64,000 bases of DNA from Notolepis coatsorum (taxonomy: Eukaryota; Chordata; Actinopteri; Aulopiformes; Paralepididae). Positions 34,771-47,236 of this stretch are shown here, one piece after another (within the stretch, counting starts at the first letter, position 1; every line of letters starts with the position of its first letter). The position numbers and the translations under genes were made by a program. The DNA is taken from positions 123,679,274 to 123,743,273 of the forward strand of contig OZ020592.1 of assembly GCA_963971535.1 (NCBI GenBank), read 5' to 3'. The notes below the pieces were generated by a model that did no database searches, was not told the origin of the DNA, and saw only the letters and a program-made list of their open reading frames with translations.

Positions 34771-35099
34771 TAGGGGTGGAAAGGTACACATATCCGTACC
34801 GAACCGTTTCAGTACTGGACCTAAGGTTCAGTACGGCTGTGTACCAAACGAATACAATGATACGACCACTAACGAACGCACGTGCAGAACTTTTTCTTTA
34901 CGTGCAGAATTTAATTCAAAACTCGATTATTAATTTCAATATAGAATATTCGTTGACAGCCCTACAAGTACAATTCGTTACTGCACACTACATCACCCCT
35001 GAGTGGAACATGGAAAGCCAAACTTTCCCCCACTGTACCGAAAACCCGTACCGAACCGTGACTTCAAAACCGAGGTACGTACCGTACCGTGGCCACCTA
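34771..35099. mobile_element. 329-bp hAT-like MITE
   Basis: Flanked by a perfect 8-bp duplication, ctcaaggg (34763-34770, 35100-35107). The ends are taggggtggaaaggtacaca and, reversed, taggtggccacggtacggta. The interior has repeated ccgtaccgaaccg, a signature of a known type of fish hAT MITE. It does not code. Confidence 0.85.
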
Positions 35100-35549
35100 C
35101 TCAAGGGCCATACCTGCACTAGCCGTGATCGACAGCTAACCGGCGATGTAGCCTTCATTCTAGGGTATAGGACGGGGAGGAATATCCATTATAGAAAAAT
35201 AGCAGCTCGGTCTCTCTGTGTGAATCATATTTTGGTCTCCCCCCCCCCCCCCCCCCTCTGTTGAACTCAAACTCCAGGCTGTTTCCTGTCTTCGACGTCT
35301 GGACCTCCAGACTCGCTGACGCCACGTCACAGCCTGATTTCCAAACCTTTAAGCCATCGTCAGCTGTTTATCCCCTCTGCTCAGGGGCTCAAGTGGCAGA
35401 CGAGTGGAGGGATGGAGGGAGGGAGGGATGGAGGGATGGATTTCTTCAGCGATGGATAGGTTCTCATTCCTGCAGCTCAGCGCAAAGGATGAGGCCAGTG
35501 TACTGTCAACATCACCCCTGTCCTCCACCACCTCCACCCGCAACTTTGA
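35100..35549. other. No gene seen
   Basis: Single-copy-looking DNA with a poly-C run at about 35239-35257 and a ggagggatgg-type short repeat (35404-35440). Confidence 0.5.
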
Positions 35550-36418
35550 CCTCCTCCTCCTCCTCCTCCTCCTCCTCCTCCTCCTCCTCCACACCTCTAC
35601 CTCTCTGACCTCCTCCTCCTCCTCCTCCTCCTCCTCCTCCTCCTCCTCCTCCACACCTCTACCTCTCTGACCTCCTCCTCCTCCTCTCCTCCTCCTCCTC
35701 CTGCTCCTCCTCCACCTCTCCTCCTCCTCCACCACCTCCTCTACCTCTCTGACCTCCTCCTCCACACCTCTACCTCTCTGACCTCCTCCTCCTCCGCACC
35801 TCTACCTATCTGACCTCCTCCTCCTCCGCACCTCTACCTATCTGACCTCCTCCTCCACCACCTCCTCTACCTCTCTGACCTCCTCCTCCACCTCCACCTC
35901 TCTGACCTCCTCCTCCTCCGCACCTCTACCTATCTGACCTCCTCCTCCTCCACCTCCACCTCTCTGACCTTCTCCTCCTCCTCCACACCTCTACCTATCT
36001 GACCTCCTCCTCCTCCACCTCCACCTCTCTGACCTTCTCCTCCTCCTCCACACCTCTACCTATCTGACCTCCTCCTCCTCCACCTCCACCTCTCTGACCT
36101 TCTCCTCCTCCTCCACACCTCTACCTCTCTGACCTCCTCCTCCTCCACCTCCTCCTCCTCCTCCTCCTCCACACCTCTACCTCTCTGACCTCCTCCTCCA
36201 CCACACCTCTACCTCTCTGACCTCCTCCTCCTCCTCCACCACCTCTACCTCTCTGATCTCCTCCTCCTTCATCACCTCTACCTCTCTGACCTCCTCCTCC
36301 TCCTCCACCACCTCTACCTCTCTGACCTCCTCCACCACCTCTACCTCTCTGACCTCCTCCTCCTCTCTGACCTCCTTCTCATCCACCACCTCTACCTCTC
36401 TGACCTCCTCCTCCTCCT
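35550..36418. repeat. CTC-rich minisatellite, left part
   Basis: (CTC)n runs and units of about 30-40 bp such as acctctacctctctgacctc. A BEL/Pao element interrupts it at 36419; the same array resumes at 47237-47590. The pyrimidine/purine strand bias is extreme. Confidence 0.95.
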
Positions 36419-37524
36419 TGTAGCATTTCCAAGCTGGACTTTACTTCAGACAAATTGAACTCCGTGAGACTGATGGCCATGGTGCGGTATGCCAACTATT
36501 TATTGACACAAGTTCACCATTAGACACCGTAAGAGCTGAAAGTGGAAACAGACATACAGTCATTTGTTTATCCAGAACACGTTTCCATAGAAAGGTGTAG
36601 CACTGGCTAGCATCTTAGCTAGTTCAGCTCAATACATAAATTATGAAGATTGCAAATATAACACAAATAACACAATCCATAAATAAACACATACCTCTTC
36701 GCCTTCCAACTAGGTGCTAAACAAGGTAAAAAGGGGGGTTTCCTTCACGAACAGTTATATAAATGAGAGATATCCGTTATTTACGTTAGTACTCTCTCTC
36801 GTCCACCATTTCTCTGAACCTGAAAAGGTAACCGGTGTCACGATCGGGGCTCGAGCCTTCCTCTGTCGTCAGCCTGACGTGCCCATACATGGGCTTCCTG
36901 CTGGAGCGGTCCCGCGCTGCCAGATGAGGAGCAATCAGCGCGGCTGCAAGGGATTCCCTCATCAAGCGGTCCCTATATCATCTGGCAGATCCTGTCATCC
37001 GGCGTCGCAGTGTTAAACTGCCTACCTAGGTACGACGACTCTACCTGAAGACCTGCTGTATCTACTTCTGTTGTATCCCTTCTCTAACCTCCTGTCTCTT
37101 GTGCCCCAGGACCCCCGCTCCAGTGCCCTTCCTGCCTGGACGTCTCGCGCCTAACAAGGAGTACCCCTACTCTCTCTCAGCGACACAAGACCTGTGTCTC
37201 CTGCCTACAGCTGCATTGGAAGTGCACCAGTTCTCATTCCCCCCCAAGAACATTATAACCCCTGTCTATCGCACATTCCTGTTATAACTCTGCCTGTTTG
37301 TGGAAGAACAATTAAAGAACCCTAAACTGCTCCATTCTCTCTCCTCCTGTTGTTGCTATTGGGAACCGCAAAAACCCCTATCCTCACAACCGGATATCGT
37401 TGTTACGGAAGAGTATCCACAGCGCGAGGGGAACTACCAGTATTTTCAAAATAAAAGACAGCAAAAAACAATTCCACGTAAAATCAAGTCTAACGTTATA
37501 AACAGAGGAATTTGGTTCTTTACA
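36419..37524 (-). repeat. BEL-2 3' LTR, with inserted solo LTR
   Basis: Plus-strand edges are tgtagcatttccaagctgg and ggttctttaca. Without the 553-bp insertion and its 5-bp duplication it is about 548 bp, matching the partner at 46688-47236. Confidence 0.9.
36836..37388 (+). mobile_element. Solo LTR, 553 bp, inside BEL-2 LTR
   Basis: Starts tgtcacgatcgg, ends ctatcctcaca, and has a 5-bp duplication, accgg (36831-36835, 37389-37393). The partner BEL-2 LTR at about 47099-47105 reads straight through (ggtaaccggatatc), giving an internal empty site. It has a TATA-like ccctatatc near 36970 and an attaaa-type polyadenylation signal near 37310. Family not identified. Confidence 0.9.
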
Positions 37525-37699
37525 CTCCCATCAAATCATTGGTGTTTCAAATATTGTCGGAAACCATGCATAAGCAAACACAATGATTTCTCCATAAACC
37601 ATAAGCAATAACCAAAAAATATGGTATTAAAGTTTTGTCAAACACTTCAGACAAAATCAAATCAAATACATCTTTAAGAGATGCAAGGGTGCGTTACTT

Positions 37700-38350
37700 A
37701 GTAAACATCTAGTCACTTAGACATATTGTCACTCTCCTAACCAGACCATCTCTATCCACTATAGTTTTAGAAACTCCTAATCTCCATTCATTTCTCAGCA
37801 GATCATCATCTTTCATCATCACTATATCACCTATCTGGAGGTTTCTCTTTGGCGTGTGCCAGCGTTGCCTGATGGCGATAGTAGGTAAATGGGGGAGATA
37901 GATCCACACGCTCTGGAGGGAGATCGGCCATTCTTTGTTCTTCTGTGTCTCTCCTGAGCCTTCTGCAGGTCACACATTGACGGAGATGAGATGCCACGAC
38001 CCAACCAAACCCTAAGATCCAGTAGCCCTTTGATCTGATCTTGTTTGTGGTCATTCATTTACCGTGATGTTTAGCCTTTTCATGGCAGTGTGTGATGATC
38101 ATCTTCATGATGTGATGTTCCTTTGGAATGATCGCAGGGTGTTTGACGGCATGGGGAAGATTGGAGTCACAGAGCCTTCCTCCCACCTTGATTACACCAT
38201 CCTTGATCGCAGGGTGTTTGACTGCATGGGGGAGATTGGAGTCACAGAGCCTTCCTCCCACCTTGATTACACCATCCTTGTCTAGAGAGGGGTTAAGGCG
38301 ATGCAACTTGTTATTGAGTGGCAGCCGAGAGCCTTTCTTCAGTAACTTCA
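37700..38350 (-). mobile_element. BEL-2 integrase remnants
   Basis: Translated fragments on the minus strand resemble the BEL integrase zinc region (VASHLRQCVTCRRLRRDT, DLPPERVDLSPPF) and the C-terminal region (QRWHTPKRNLQIGDIVMMKD). They are short and discontinuous parts of a broken element. Confidence 0.75.
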
Positions 38351-39450
38351 GTTCCTCTGGATATGTTTGTCTCTGTAGGTCTTTGATTATGAGGCACTCC
38401 ACGTCCTCTCGTTCCATTACTGTGGAGAGACCATTTGACTTCACTTTCTTGATGCCGTTCTTTAGTTTGTCTAGGAACAGGATGTCATCCTGGGAGACAT
38501 CCTCCTTGGCATCCTTGAAGTCAGACTCCAGAACGCGAATGGCATCTGCAGGGGTGACTGGTGGGAGCTCTTTGACCACGATCCGGAAGCATTCTCTCGC
38601 CTGGCTTGGAGTGTCAAGGCGCGGTGAAGAGCACCCCACAATGCTCCATCCTAAATTGGTTCGAACTGCATAAGGTTCATCGTTTCCTCCTGATATTACT
38701 TGCCTTGGTGCCATGGCCCTTGAACAGTCATATCCTATCAAAAGACCAACCTCACAATCCTGTAGCGGGGGAATCTCGTCTACGACTGTGGAGAGATGAT
38801 TCCATTTCTTGGCCGTTTCCTTTGTTGGAATGTGGGTGCGGTTCACCGGTATGCAATCCTTGGTATAGGCAGGAGGAAGATCGATGTGCAGGGAGGAGCT
38901 GTAACCTCGTACACGAAGCCCTGAGACTCTTTGGCTTTTGACTATTGTTTCTCGTCCTATCATGGTAGTTAACTTCAGTTTAACTGGACAGGAGTCTGCC
39001 TTTAGAGTGTTACTGACTTCCTGGTCGACGAAAGTGGTGTCACTTTGTGTGTCCAACAGGGCATAGACCAGTTTTTCCGTTCCTGGCGTGTTCCTTGAGG
39101 ACACCCACACAGGCACAATCATCGACATGTTGGTGGCTTGTCCTGCTCCAGCAGTAGTGACTGCCAGTGAAGTTGCGGCAGCCTCTGTTTGAACAGCTTT
39201 GCTTTGGGAAATGTTTTCCCGTGGTGCAGGCCTTTCCTTTCTCACATAGCTGTCATCATGAAGACAAGTGGGATGTTTACCTTCGCAGGTGTCGCAGGAA
39301 TGTCGATGACGGCAGTCCTTGGCACTATGACCGAATATCGTGCAGCCATAGCAGAGCTTATTTTCCTTCACAAATTCCTGTAGCTCCGCCAGAGTCTTTG
39401 CGATGAACTTGGGACATCCATGTAGACTGTGTTGATTGTCCTGACAGAAC
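38350..39450 (-). mobile_element. BEL-2 zinc knuckle and protease region
   Basis: Zinc-knuckle-like CYGCTIFGHSAKDCRHRHSC (about 39290-39350) is followed by a protease-like segment with VYALLDTQSDTTFVDQEV (about 39015-39070) and GLLIGYDCSRAMAPRQVI (about 38700-38755), typical of A17/DUF1758 proteases of BEL elements. Confidence 0.85.
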
Positions 39451-39624
39451 ACACAAGGGGGCTTTACATTTCCCTTGGCTGGTATTTGCCTGTCACTGTC
39501 GGCCTCAGTTTGAGTACTGAGAACACACGCTTTGTTCCTGTTGGGGTCCCTGTTGTTTCGTTTTTCTGTGCTGGACTCAAGGGTGCGGAAAGCAAGCGAT
39601 CGGAAGTCCTTGAAGCTGGGGAAC

Positions 39625-41088
39625 TATTGAGTCCTGTTCAAGGCTTCGGTAGTCTTTCTGTTCCAGCGTGACATTGCCCAGTCTGGCATCTTTTGGATTA
39701 GCCTTCTATTCTCTTCACAGTCATTCAATATTTCGAGACTCTTCACATGCCTCATTGCGTCTTGACAGGCGTTTAAGAAGTCTGAAAAGTCTCTTAGTCC
39801 CTCTGCATCCTTTGGTTGTATTCTTGGCCAATCTGCGAGCCTGTCTCTAAAGGCTCTCTGTACAACGAAGTGGTTTAGTTTGTCCCACACGTCCTTGTAG
39901 GCTTCGCTGTCATTTCTATAGAAGGTTCCTTCCAGGGTTTTACGAGCAGGGCCCCCTACATACTTCCTCAAATAATAAAGTTTATCAGCAGATGAGACGG
40001 CTCTTGTGTCAATGAGTGACATAAATGAGGCTTTCCACTCAAGGAACTGGATAGGATCTCCATTAAATACAGATGGCTCTGGAACTGGAAGTCTATTTAG
40101 AGCTATGCTATCTTGGGAGGCCTTGGCTAGGGATGATACATTTACATCATTCGACAAGGTTGTGATGTTGGGGGGTTGTCTGCTTGCCGCAGAGGAAGCA
40201 TAGTGAATTCCTTTGGGACTATTTGAGTGGACGCTGCCTTCCTGTGTGTAAACTTGCAGCCTGGCCCGGGCTGTCTTCACGTCCTTCTCTGCCTGTAGGC
40301 GTACAAGCTCGCGCTTCTCAACTGCAAGCTGCTTTCTTTGTTGCCCCTCTAAATCTTCTAGCTTGCGCTTCTCAACTGCAAGCTGCTTTCTTTGTTGCCC
40401 CTCTAAATCTTCTATTTTCTCTGTTTGCTTCCTTTCTTCCAGCAACCCTTCATACTCCACCTCCTTAGCGGCAAGATCTGCCGCAGCGTCCACCAGTTTG
40501 ACTGTCATAAGTGATGAATGATTTGTGACTCACTCTCGAGACAGTGGATCCATAGATGGACCGAGCATAGCTGCCTTTAAGCAGTTCTTTGAGACAACAT
40601 TGTACTTGTTCTCCATCGAATTCTTCTTCAATGTAAAAAATCCTCTCATAGACAACTTTCTTAATCTCTGTTGTAACTGCCTCACATGTATCGATGCAGC
40701 TTCTCAGTTCAACTGATGGTGTGTTGTGACCTCGTATTTCAAGGTAGGCGCTCAACACAGCCTCTTTCTCTTTCTCCAGAGCTTCGGACATTCGTTTTCT
40801 TTCCTTCCTCTGTGCCTCTTCTTGTTGCTTTTCAAGCATTTTAGGGGTTGGATACCTTATTCGGCCTGAGCGTCGGAGGTGGTCCTCGCCGTCCTCTTGA
40901 CTTTGACCTTTGAGGCTATTTAGGATTTCTTTTTTGTTTAGAATTTCCTTCTCTATACGTTCCATCTCAGTAGTTTCTAGCGTTTGTTCGAGAGCCACCT
41001 CAAGCTTACTAATTTTAAGTTGTAGGCTATCTATTTGATTTTCCAGCTCTAATTGTGGAGAAAGGTGCTCAGTCTCTGCTTGCTCCAT
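39625..41088 (-). mobile_element. BEL-2 gag region
   Basis: From the right: a charged coiled-coil region (LELENQIDSLQLKISKLEVA, near 41000), a repeated basic segment (LEGQQRKQLAVEKR twice, about 40300-40400), and the DUF1759 part with EPSVFNGDPIQFLEWKASF (about 40010-40080). Typical of fish BEL Gag. Confidence 0.85.
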
Positions 41089-41403
41089 TTTTAAATATGC
41101 AAAATTAAATCTGATCTGAATAATAAACCGTTGTTTGTACTATTACTATAAAAGATCAAATATACCTTACTATTTTTTACTGCACAAAGAATCCTAATTA
41201 TTTATACCACTCAGAGAGAATCAAAACCTAACACATGTGCTGAATGATGAATATTATAAACATTTCCTTTCATTCCCGTGAATACCCAGTTATGTTACAA
41301 TTTAGACTGCACATAGTTATCCATAGAAGCATTTTACAGTCAAAGGCGACCAGGTAGTACAGTAGTTATAATCACAGTGCAAAAACAAGGTTTCTATATA
41401 ACT

Positions 41404-41505
41404 ACCTTTACATTTACATTTACATTTAGTCATTTAGCTGACGCTTTTATCCAAAGCGACTTACAAGTTCTGTACGACAAGCCATCAGGAAGGGCACAAC
41501 TCTGG
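41404..41505. repeat. Common fish interspersed repeat motif
   Basis: tttacatttagtcatttagc followed by a tatccaaagcgacttaca-type sequence. The same motif is seen reversed at 49380-49490. It lies in the BEL-2 leader between two copies of a 35-bp sequence (agtgcaaaaacaaggtttct, about 41370 and 41550), which may be its target duplication. Confidence 0.65.
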
Positions 41506-41618
41506 AGGGTACCTTAGAATTCTGCATTAAATTAAGAAAAATTATAATCATAGTGCAAAAAAAACAAGGTTTCTATATAAATCACTTTAGTGTGGAGGGT
41601 ACCTTAGAATTAAGAAAG

Positions 41619-44600
41619 GTTATATTATCGTACTTGGCCATCGAGATATACCTCATCTCATGTACCTATTGTACTCCATCAACGAAAACAAAAATACGCC
41701 CATCACCTGCCGGGCCCCGCCCCTATAGAGGCGTGCTCTATAAGATACTCGGCATGGTCACCAAACACTCTTCCTCTATTTTCGTTTCCAAATCGGTCGC
41801 AAGGCGCCTTATGTAACTAGTTGGTATGAAAAGATTAGAGAAATTGCATAATGTTGAATGCTTACCGGAGGGTTGCTTACCCCTGGAATCTTCAAGGCAT
41901 GTTTCAGCAACACGTCGGGCCTATTCTGATGTTTCCTCGTCTGGTGGCAGCAGGACAAGGAGCAGCGTGCAAGGTTTGGCTATCGAGCCGGCTTGTACAC
42001 AGGTAGGCCCTGTGTCATCAGGCATTGATGTTGGTGTTAGTAATGCTGTGGAGTGTGTTTCGGCGCCAGGGGCGAGGTGGCTTGGTGAACGTTCCACTGC
42101 AGTGGACGATTTCCTGGCTGTCCTGGAGCATGCTGCTTACACTAATGCTACTAATGCTACTGCTAATGCTAATGTTGATGCTGAAATGGGTCGTTGTTCT
42201 AATATTCCCCGCCGCGGGACGTTGCCGCTTTTCCCTCCTCTTGCCCGGTTCATTGATGAAGGTCAGTCGGTTGCTAATGTGGGGGGTTTCGCTGAGTCTT
42301 ATTTACCTTTTTTACGGGTAAAAGGGCTAACAACAGGGTGCAGGCCGGGTGTACCGTGGCTACGTAGCCAGGTAGCTTTGATCCTGTGTCCCGGCGGGGA
42401 TGAACGATGTCCCACCCGGCCGATGCTTGAGAGCGAATCGGCTCGGAGGGTGGCAGTATGGACGGATGAGTGGTATACTGCTGCAGGATGGTTTGTAGCG
42501 GCGGCCAGTGTTATGGCTCAGCTGGCTATTTTCCTATCCACATTGGCATCGGGTAGTGGGGCTATGGGTCCAGCCGACATTGTAAACATGTTGCATGTTT
42601 GTGGTGTTATAGAGATCTTGACTCAGTCGCAAGCTATAACTGCGGGGAGGATTAGGATGCTATCAACGTTTGTTGTTAGGCATGTCTGGTTGGAGCACTC
42701 TCCTCTTGGGGAAGAGGATAGGTTTTCTCTCCTCATGACTCCTTTTTCCACGGAAGGACTTTTTGGTCGTTCTGTGGAGGCGCAGGCGGTTGTTGATCTG
42801 GGTCCCACACCGCCTCACGCTGTGCAGCCAGAGGTTGGAGCACGGCCTCGTCAACGACTGTGGCGAGGCCCTCGACAGGCGGCCATGTTTCCCCCGCCAG
42901 TGGTACCCTGGGCGGAGAGTCAACGGGGATCTACAAGGCCGACAGCCTTGGCGGCCGAGGGATCGGCCATTTTGGATGTATTCGGCTTGGATAATACAAG
43001 CCGTCGTCATTCTGCCGCGAGCAGCCTGCTCCCCGTTCAGTCAGACCTATACTGGATCTGTCCGCGTTCAATCGGTTGATTGTAGCAAGACCGTTCAGGA
43101 TGTTGACCGTCAAACTCCTTCTGCTTTCTGTCAGAAGGGGAGACTGGTTCACCTCCATAGACCTGAAGGATGCGTATTTTCACATCCCGATTTTCCCTCC
43201 TCACAGGAAGTTCCTGCGGTTCCTGTTTCAGGGCGTAGCGTACGAGTACCAGAGGTTGCCGTTCGGCTATTCTCTGGCTCCCCGCACATTCACCAAGTGC
43301 GTAGCGACTGCGCTGGAGCCTCTATGTCGTCGGGGAATACGGGTTCTATTCTATCTCGACGACATTCTACTCCTCAGTCGTTCGGAGGAGGTTGCCAGGT
43401 CTCATACCAGGCTGGTGGTGGAATTCCTCACCAGGCTGGGTTTTGCTGTGAACTGGAAGAAGAGTACGCCTCTTCCCAGTCAACAGGTGGAGTACTTGGG
43501 CTTGACGTTGAGGTCAAGGCCCATGATTGTAACCCTCTCGGAGCAGCGGCGGGTGTCTATCCTTCGCGCGCTCGGGGGTTTCCGTCTGGGAGGGACGGTC
43601 ACGGCACTGCAAGTGATGCGCCTGCTCGGTATGATGGCATCTGCACACACGGTGGTTCCTCTTGGCCTCCTCTTCATGAGGAGGATACAGAGGTGGTTTT
43701 TCTCTATGGGAATAGATCCGGTGAGGGACAAATGGAAACGGTTGATCTCGCCCATTGGAGGAGGCTGGGTATCCTCACCATTGGGGTCCCCATGGGCAGC
43801 AGGCGCTCACACCTCATGGTCTTCACCGACGCCTCTCTCACGGGTTGGGGAGGGACGTGTCGGATCCACGCAGTGAGGGGCAGCTGGACGAAGGTCCGTG
43901 CTGGCCGTCTACCCCGCACATCAATGTGTTGGAATTGAAGGCGGTCCTCCTGGTCCTCAAACGGTTCCACCACCTGTTGGTAGGCGAGCACGTTATGGTC
44001 AGGACGGACAGTATGACGGCAGCGGCGTATATCAATAGGCAGGGTGGGACTCGTTCCATCCGCCTGCACCGGGCGGCGGTCAAACTTTGGCTGTGGGCAT
44101 CTCGCAGGCTGCGCAGTCTGAGGGCGCTCCACGTCCCTGGTGCAGAGAATGTGGGAGCGGATATGATGTCTCGGGGCGGTCCTCGTTACGACGAGTGGGA
44201 ACTCCGCCCCGACATAGTCAGGCAGATCTGGGATCGTTTCGGGGAGGCCTCGTAGATCTGTTTGCGAGCCGGCGCTCTCACAAGTGCCCCTTTTGTGGTT
44301 CTCGGTCAGTCGAGCAGATCATCCCCCCTTGGGGGTGGATGCCTTCTCGATCTTTCCATCGCCGCCCGGTCTTCTGTACGCCTTTCCTCCTGTACAGCTG
44401 TTGGGTCAGCTGTTGGAGCGGATACGGAGGGAGCGCAGGACGGTGATCCTGGTTGCGCCAGACCGGGGCACGGCAGTGTGGTTCCCGGTCTTGATCCAGC
44501 TACTGGTCGCTCCGCCTTGGGTTATTCCTTGGTCTGCGACGGCCCTCTCTCAGCAACACGGGTCGCTGTTCCAGTACCCGGTGTTGAGCCAACGCCTGTT

Positions 44601-46274
44601 GGTGTGGCTGGTGGGAGGGTAAGTCTGGAGAGGATGGACCCTTCTGTGGTTAATACCATCCGGAATGCGCATGCTCCCTCCACTGTCGCGCTTTACGCGG
44701 GCAGATGGCGTATGTTCCAAGAGTGGTGTAAGGCGGGGGGCCGGGACCCAGTCTCCTGCCCCCTGGATGCTGTCCTTGGTTACCTCCAGTCTCTCCTTGG
44801 TAGACTGTCGGCTTCGACGGTGAGGGTATATGCAGCAGCTATATCCTCCTATCATGAGGGGTTTGAGGGGGATGTCTTGTTCAGCCACCCTCTTGTGAAG
44901 CGTTTCCTGCTTGGCGCTCGACGCGTTAAGCCGGTGCAACGCTCTTTGGCTCCGAGTTGGGATCTTCAATTGGTCCTCGGTCGGTTGTCCTTGGCCCCGT
45001 TTGAGCCGCTTGAGCAAGCGCCGTTGGGACGGCTGTCTTTCAAGACCGCGTTCTTGCTGGCTGTCACCTCCGCTAAACGCGTGGGTGAGCTCTGTGCTCT
45101 TTCGGTACATCCAGAGTGCCTGTCTTTTCGTTCCGATTGCGGTGCCACTCTGCAGCCTAATCCTGCTTTCGTGCCTAAAAATATCCGGAGTTCCTTCCGC
45201 TCCAGGGATATTGTGGTTCAGGCGTTTCATCCGCCTCTTCACGCTAGTGAGTTAGATGCGGGCCCCGCCTCTTCACGCTAGTGAGTTAGATGCGGGCCTT
45301 CACCTGTCATGTCCGGTCCGTGCTTTGGGAATTTACCTCAGCCGTACTCAGGACCTCAGGGTTACCGATCAGCTTTTTGTCTGTCACGGTGGTTCTCGTG
45401 CCGGTAAGGCACTATCGAAACAGCGCCTGTCCCATTGGTTGTGCGAGGGCATTGCCCTCTGCTACACGTTGGCCGGGCTGGATCCCCCTGGGGGCGTCAG
45501 GGCGCACTCCACTCGTGGGGTGGCTGCCTCTGCCGCTCTGTTGGGTGGGGCCTCGGTGGAGGACATCTGTGCTGCAGCTTCATGGTCCTCCCCGGGCCCC
45601 TTTGTAAGGTTTTACCTCATGGACATGACCGGGGGTTCTGTCTCCCAGGCGGTTCTGGGGTCTGTGGCCTTTCCTGCTTCCCGTCCTTTGGTAGGGTAGC
45701 AGGAGTGTGTGGGTATGGGCCACAGTGTGTTGGGTCACACGTGGTTCCGCCTGTGCTGTGTGTTCAAGGGGTTCTAGTTCCCTCTTGCTCGTACTCGGGT
45801 GGAGTTGACTGCGCCCCCCCTTCATTAGGAAGGATGGGGTGACGGGACTCCCCAACCCCTTGATGTGGGCTTACGGGTCCTCAGGGGGTACATCTGTCGG
45901 GCCTCGCGTCCGCTCTACCCCATATCTCGATAGGCTTAAGAGCGCGATGGCCAAGTACGATAATATAACGGTAGATGGTTGTATATAACCTAGTTATATG
46001 AGTACTGGCTAAGCGTCCCGCTCTTAAGCGGCCCTGAGTTCCCTTGGGAAATCTTTTCCTGGAAACAGGTTTTTTTGTTTTTGTTTGGTGACCATGCCGA
46101 GTATCTTATAGAGCGCGCCTCTATAGGGGCGGGGCCCGGCAGGTGATGGGCGTATTTTTGTTTTCGTTGATGGAGTACAATAGGTACATGAGATGAGGTA
46201 TATCTCGATAGGCTTAAGAGCGGGACGCCTAGCCAGTACTCATATAACTAGGTTATATACAACCATCTGTCGTT
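41619..46274 (+). mobile_element. DIRS-like tyrosine-recombinase retrotransposon
   Basis: Inserted in the BEL-2 leader, opposite in orientation. About 140 bp of inverted terminal repeat is shared (around 41625-41765 and, reversed, 46068-46200). An internal complementary region at about 45915-46040 matches the outer parts of both ends, as in DIRS-1. Both outer ends carry gtt, the expected circle junction. Parts: gag-like (about 41826-43070), reverse transcriptase (about 43080-43560; SIDLKDAYFHIPIFPPHRKF, FYLDDILLLS), RNase H (about 43800-44200), and a tyrosine recombinase (about 44630-45690; HSTRGVAASAALLGG). It looks nearly whole with about one or two interruptions, so it is young. Confidence 0.9.
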
Positions 46275-46687
46275 CTTAATTGTTGACTTCGATTTCTTCT
46301 TCAAACTGTCAATGTGAGCATCAATTGTTCTTACTGAAGATGAATTGTTCCTTTTTAATGAAGTAATTGTTCCATACCTCTGTCTGACCGTCGCATTAAA
46401 CCTCCAGCCAGCTATGAATGTTCTTGTTGAAGATGAGTTGTACCTTTTTTAATGAAATAATTGTTCCTTTTCCTTTGTCTGACCGTCGCATCAAACCTTT
46501 AGCCAGCTATCATCACGTGAAGTCCTTTTGTCTACAAGACCCATGGAATGGCGCCGAGTTGCTTGATGAATTGTCCGTTGTCCGTTGTCCCTCGTGAGTA
46601 GCAACTCAGCCCCGTGGTACGTCGTCGTAAACCAGGCTTCCTCGGTGCAGCGGCGCGGCAGGGATGATGAGGGGCCAGAGCTCTTAC

Positions 46688-47236
46688 TGTAGCATTTCCA
46701 AGCTGGACTTTACTTCAGACAAAATTAACTCCTTGAGACTGATGGCCATGGTGCGGTATGCCAACCATTTATTGACACAAGTTCACCATTAGACACCGTA
46801 AGAGCTGAAAGTGGAAACAGACATACAGTCATTTGTTTATCCAGAACACGTTTCCATAGAAAGGTGTAGCACTGGCTAGCATCTTAGCTAGTTCAGCTCA
46901 ATACATAAATTATGAAGATTGCAAATATAACACAAATAACACAATCCATAAATAAACACAAATCCTCTTCGCCTTCCAGCTAGGTGCTAAACAAGGTAAA
47001 AAGGGGGGTTTCCTTCACGAACAGTTATATAAATGAGAGATATCCGTTATTTACGTTAGTACTCTCTCTCGTCCACCATTTCTCTGAACCTGAAAAGGTA
47101 ACCGGATATCGTTGTTACGGAAGAGTATCCACAGCGCGAGGGGAACTACCAGTATTTTCAAAATAAAAGACAGCAAAAAACAATTCCACGTAAAATCAAG
47201 TCTAACGTTATAAACAGAGGAATTTGGTTCTTTACA
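46688..47236 (-). repeat. BEL-2 5' LTR
   Basis: 549 bp. Its plus-strand right edge, ggttctttaca, is followed by the target duplication ctcct. It contains the uninterrupted equivalent of the solo-LTR insertion site. Confidence 0.92.

Larger units (their letters stand above)
36419..47236 (-). mobile_element. BEL/Pao LTR retrotransposon (BEL-2), internally deleted
   Basis: A minus-strand fossil element with LTRs at 36419-37524 (holding a foreign solo LTR) and 46688-47236 (549 bp), and a 5-bp target duplication, ctcct (36414-36418, 47237-47241), inside the CTC minisatellite. Parts from right to left: 5' LTR, leader (holding a DIRS-like element), gag with coiled-coil and DUF1759 regions, zinc knuckles, A17/DUF1758 protease, and remnants of the integrase end. 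I see no reverse transcriptase or RNase H. It is broken, with a large internal loss plus several smaller interruptions, and could only move with help. LTR divergence is about 1-2% by eye, so fairly young. Confidence 0.9.

Noticed and set aside
41826-45700. Polinton or other large DNA virus-like element
   Set aside because: The parts (RT, RNase H, tyrosine recombinase, inverted ends with internal complementary region) fit a DIRS-like element. No protein-primed polymerase or capsid pair is seen.
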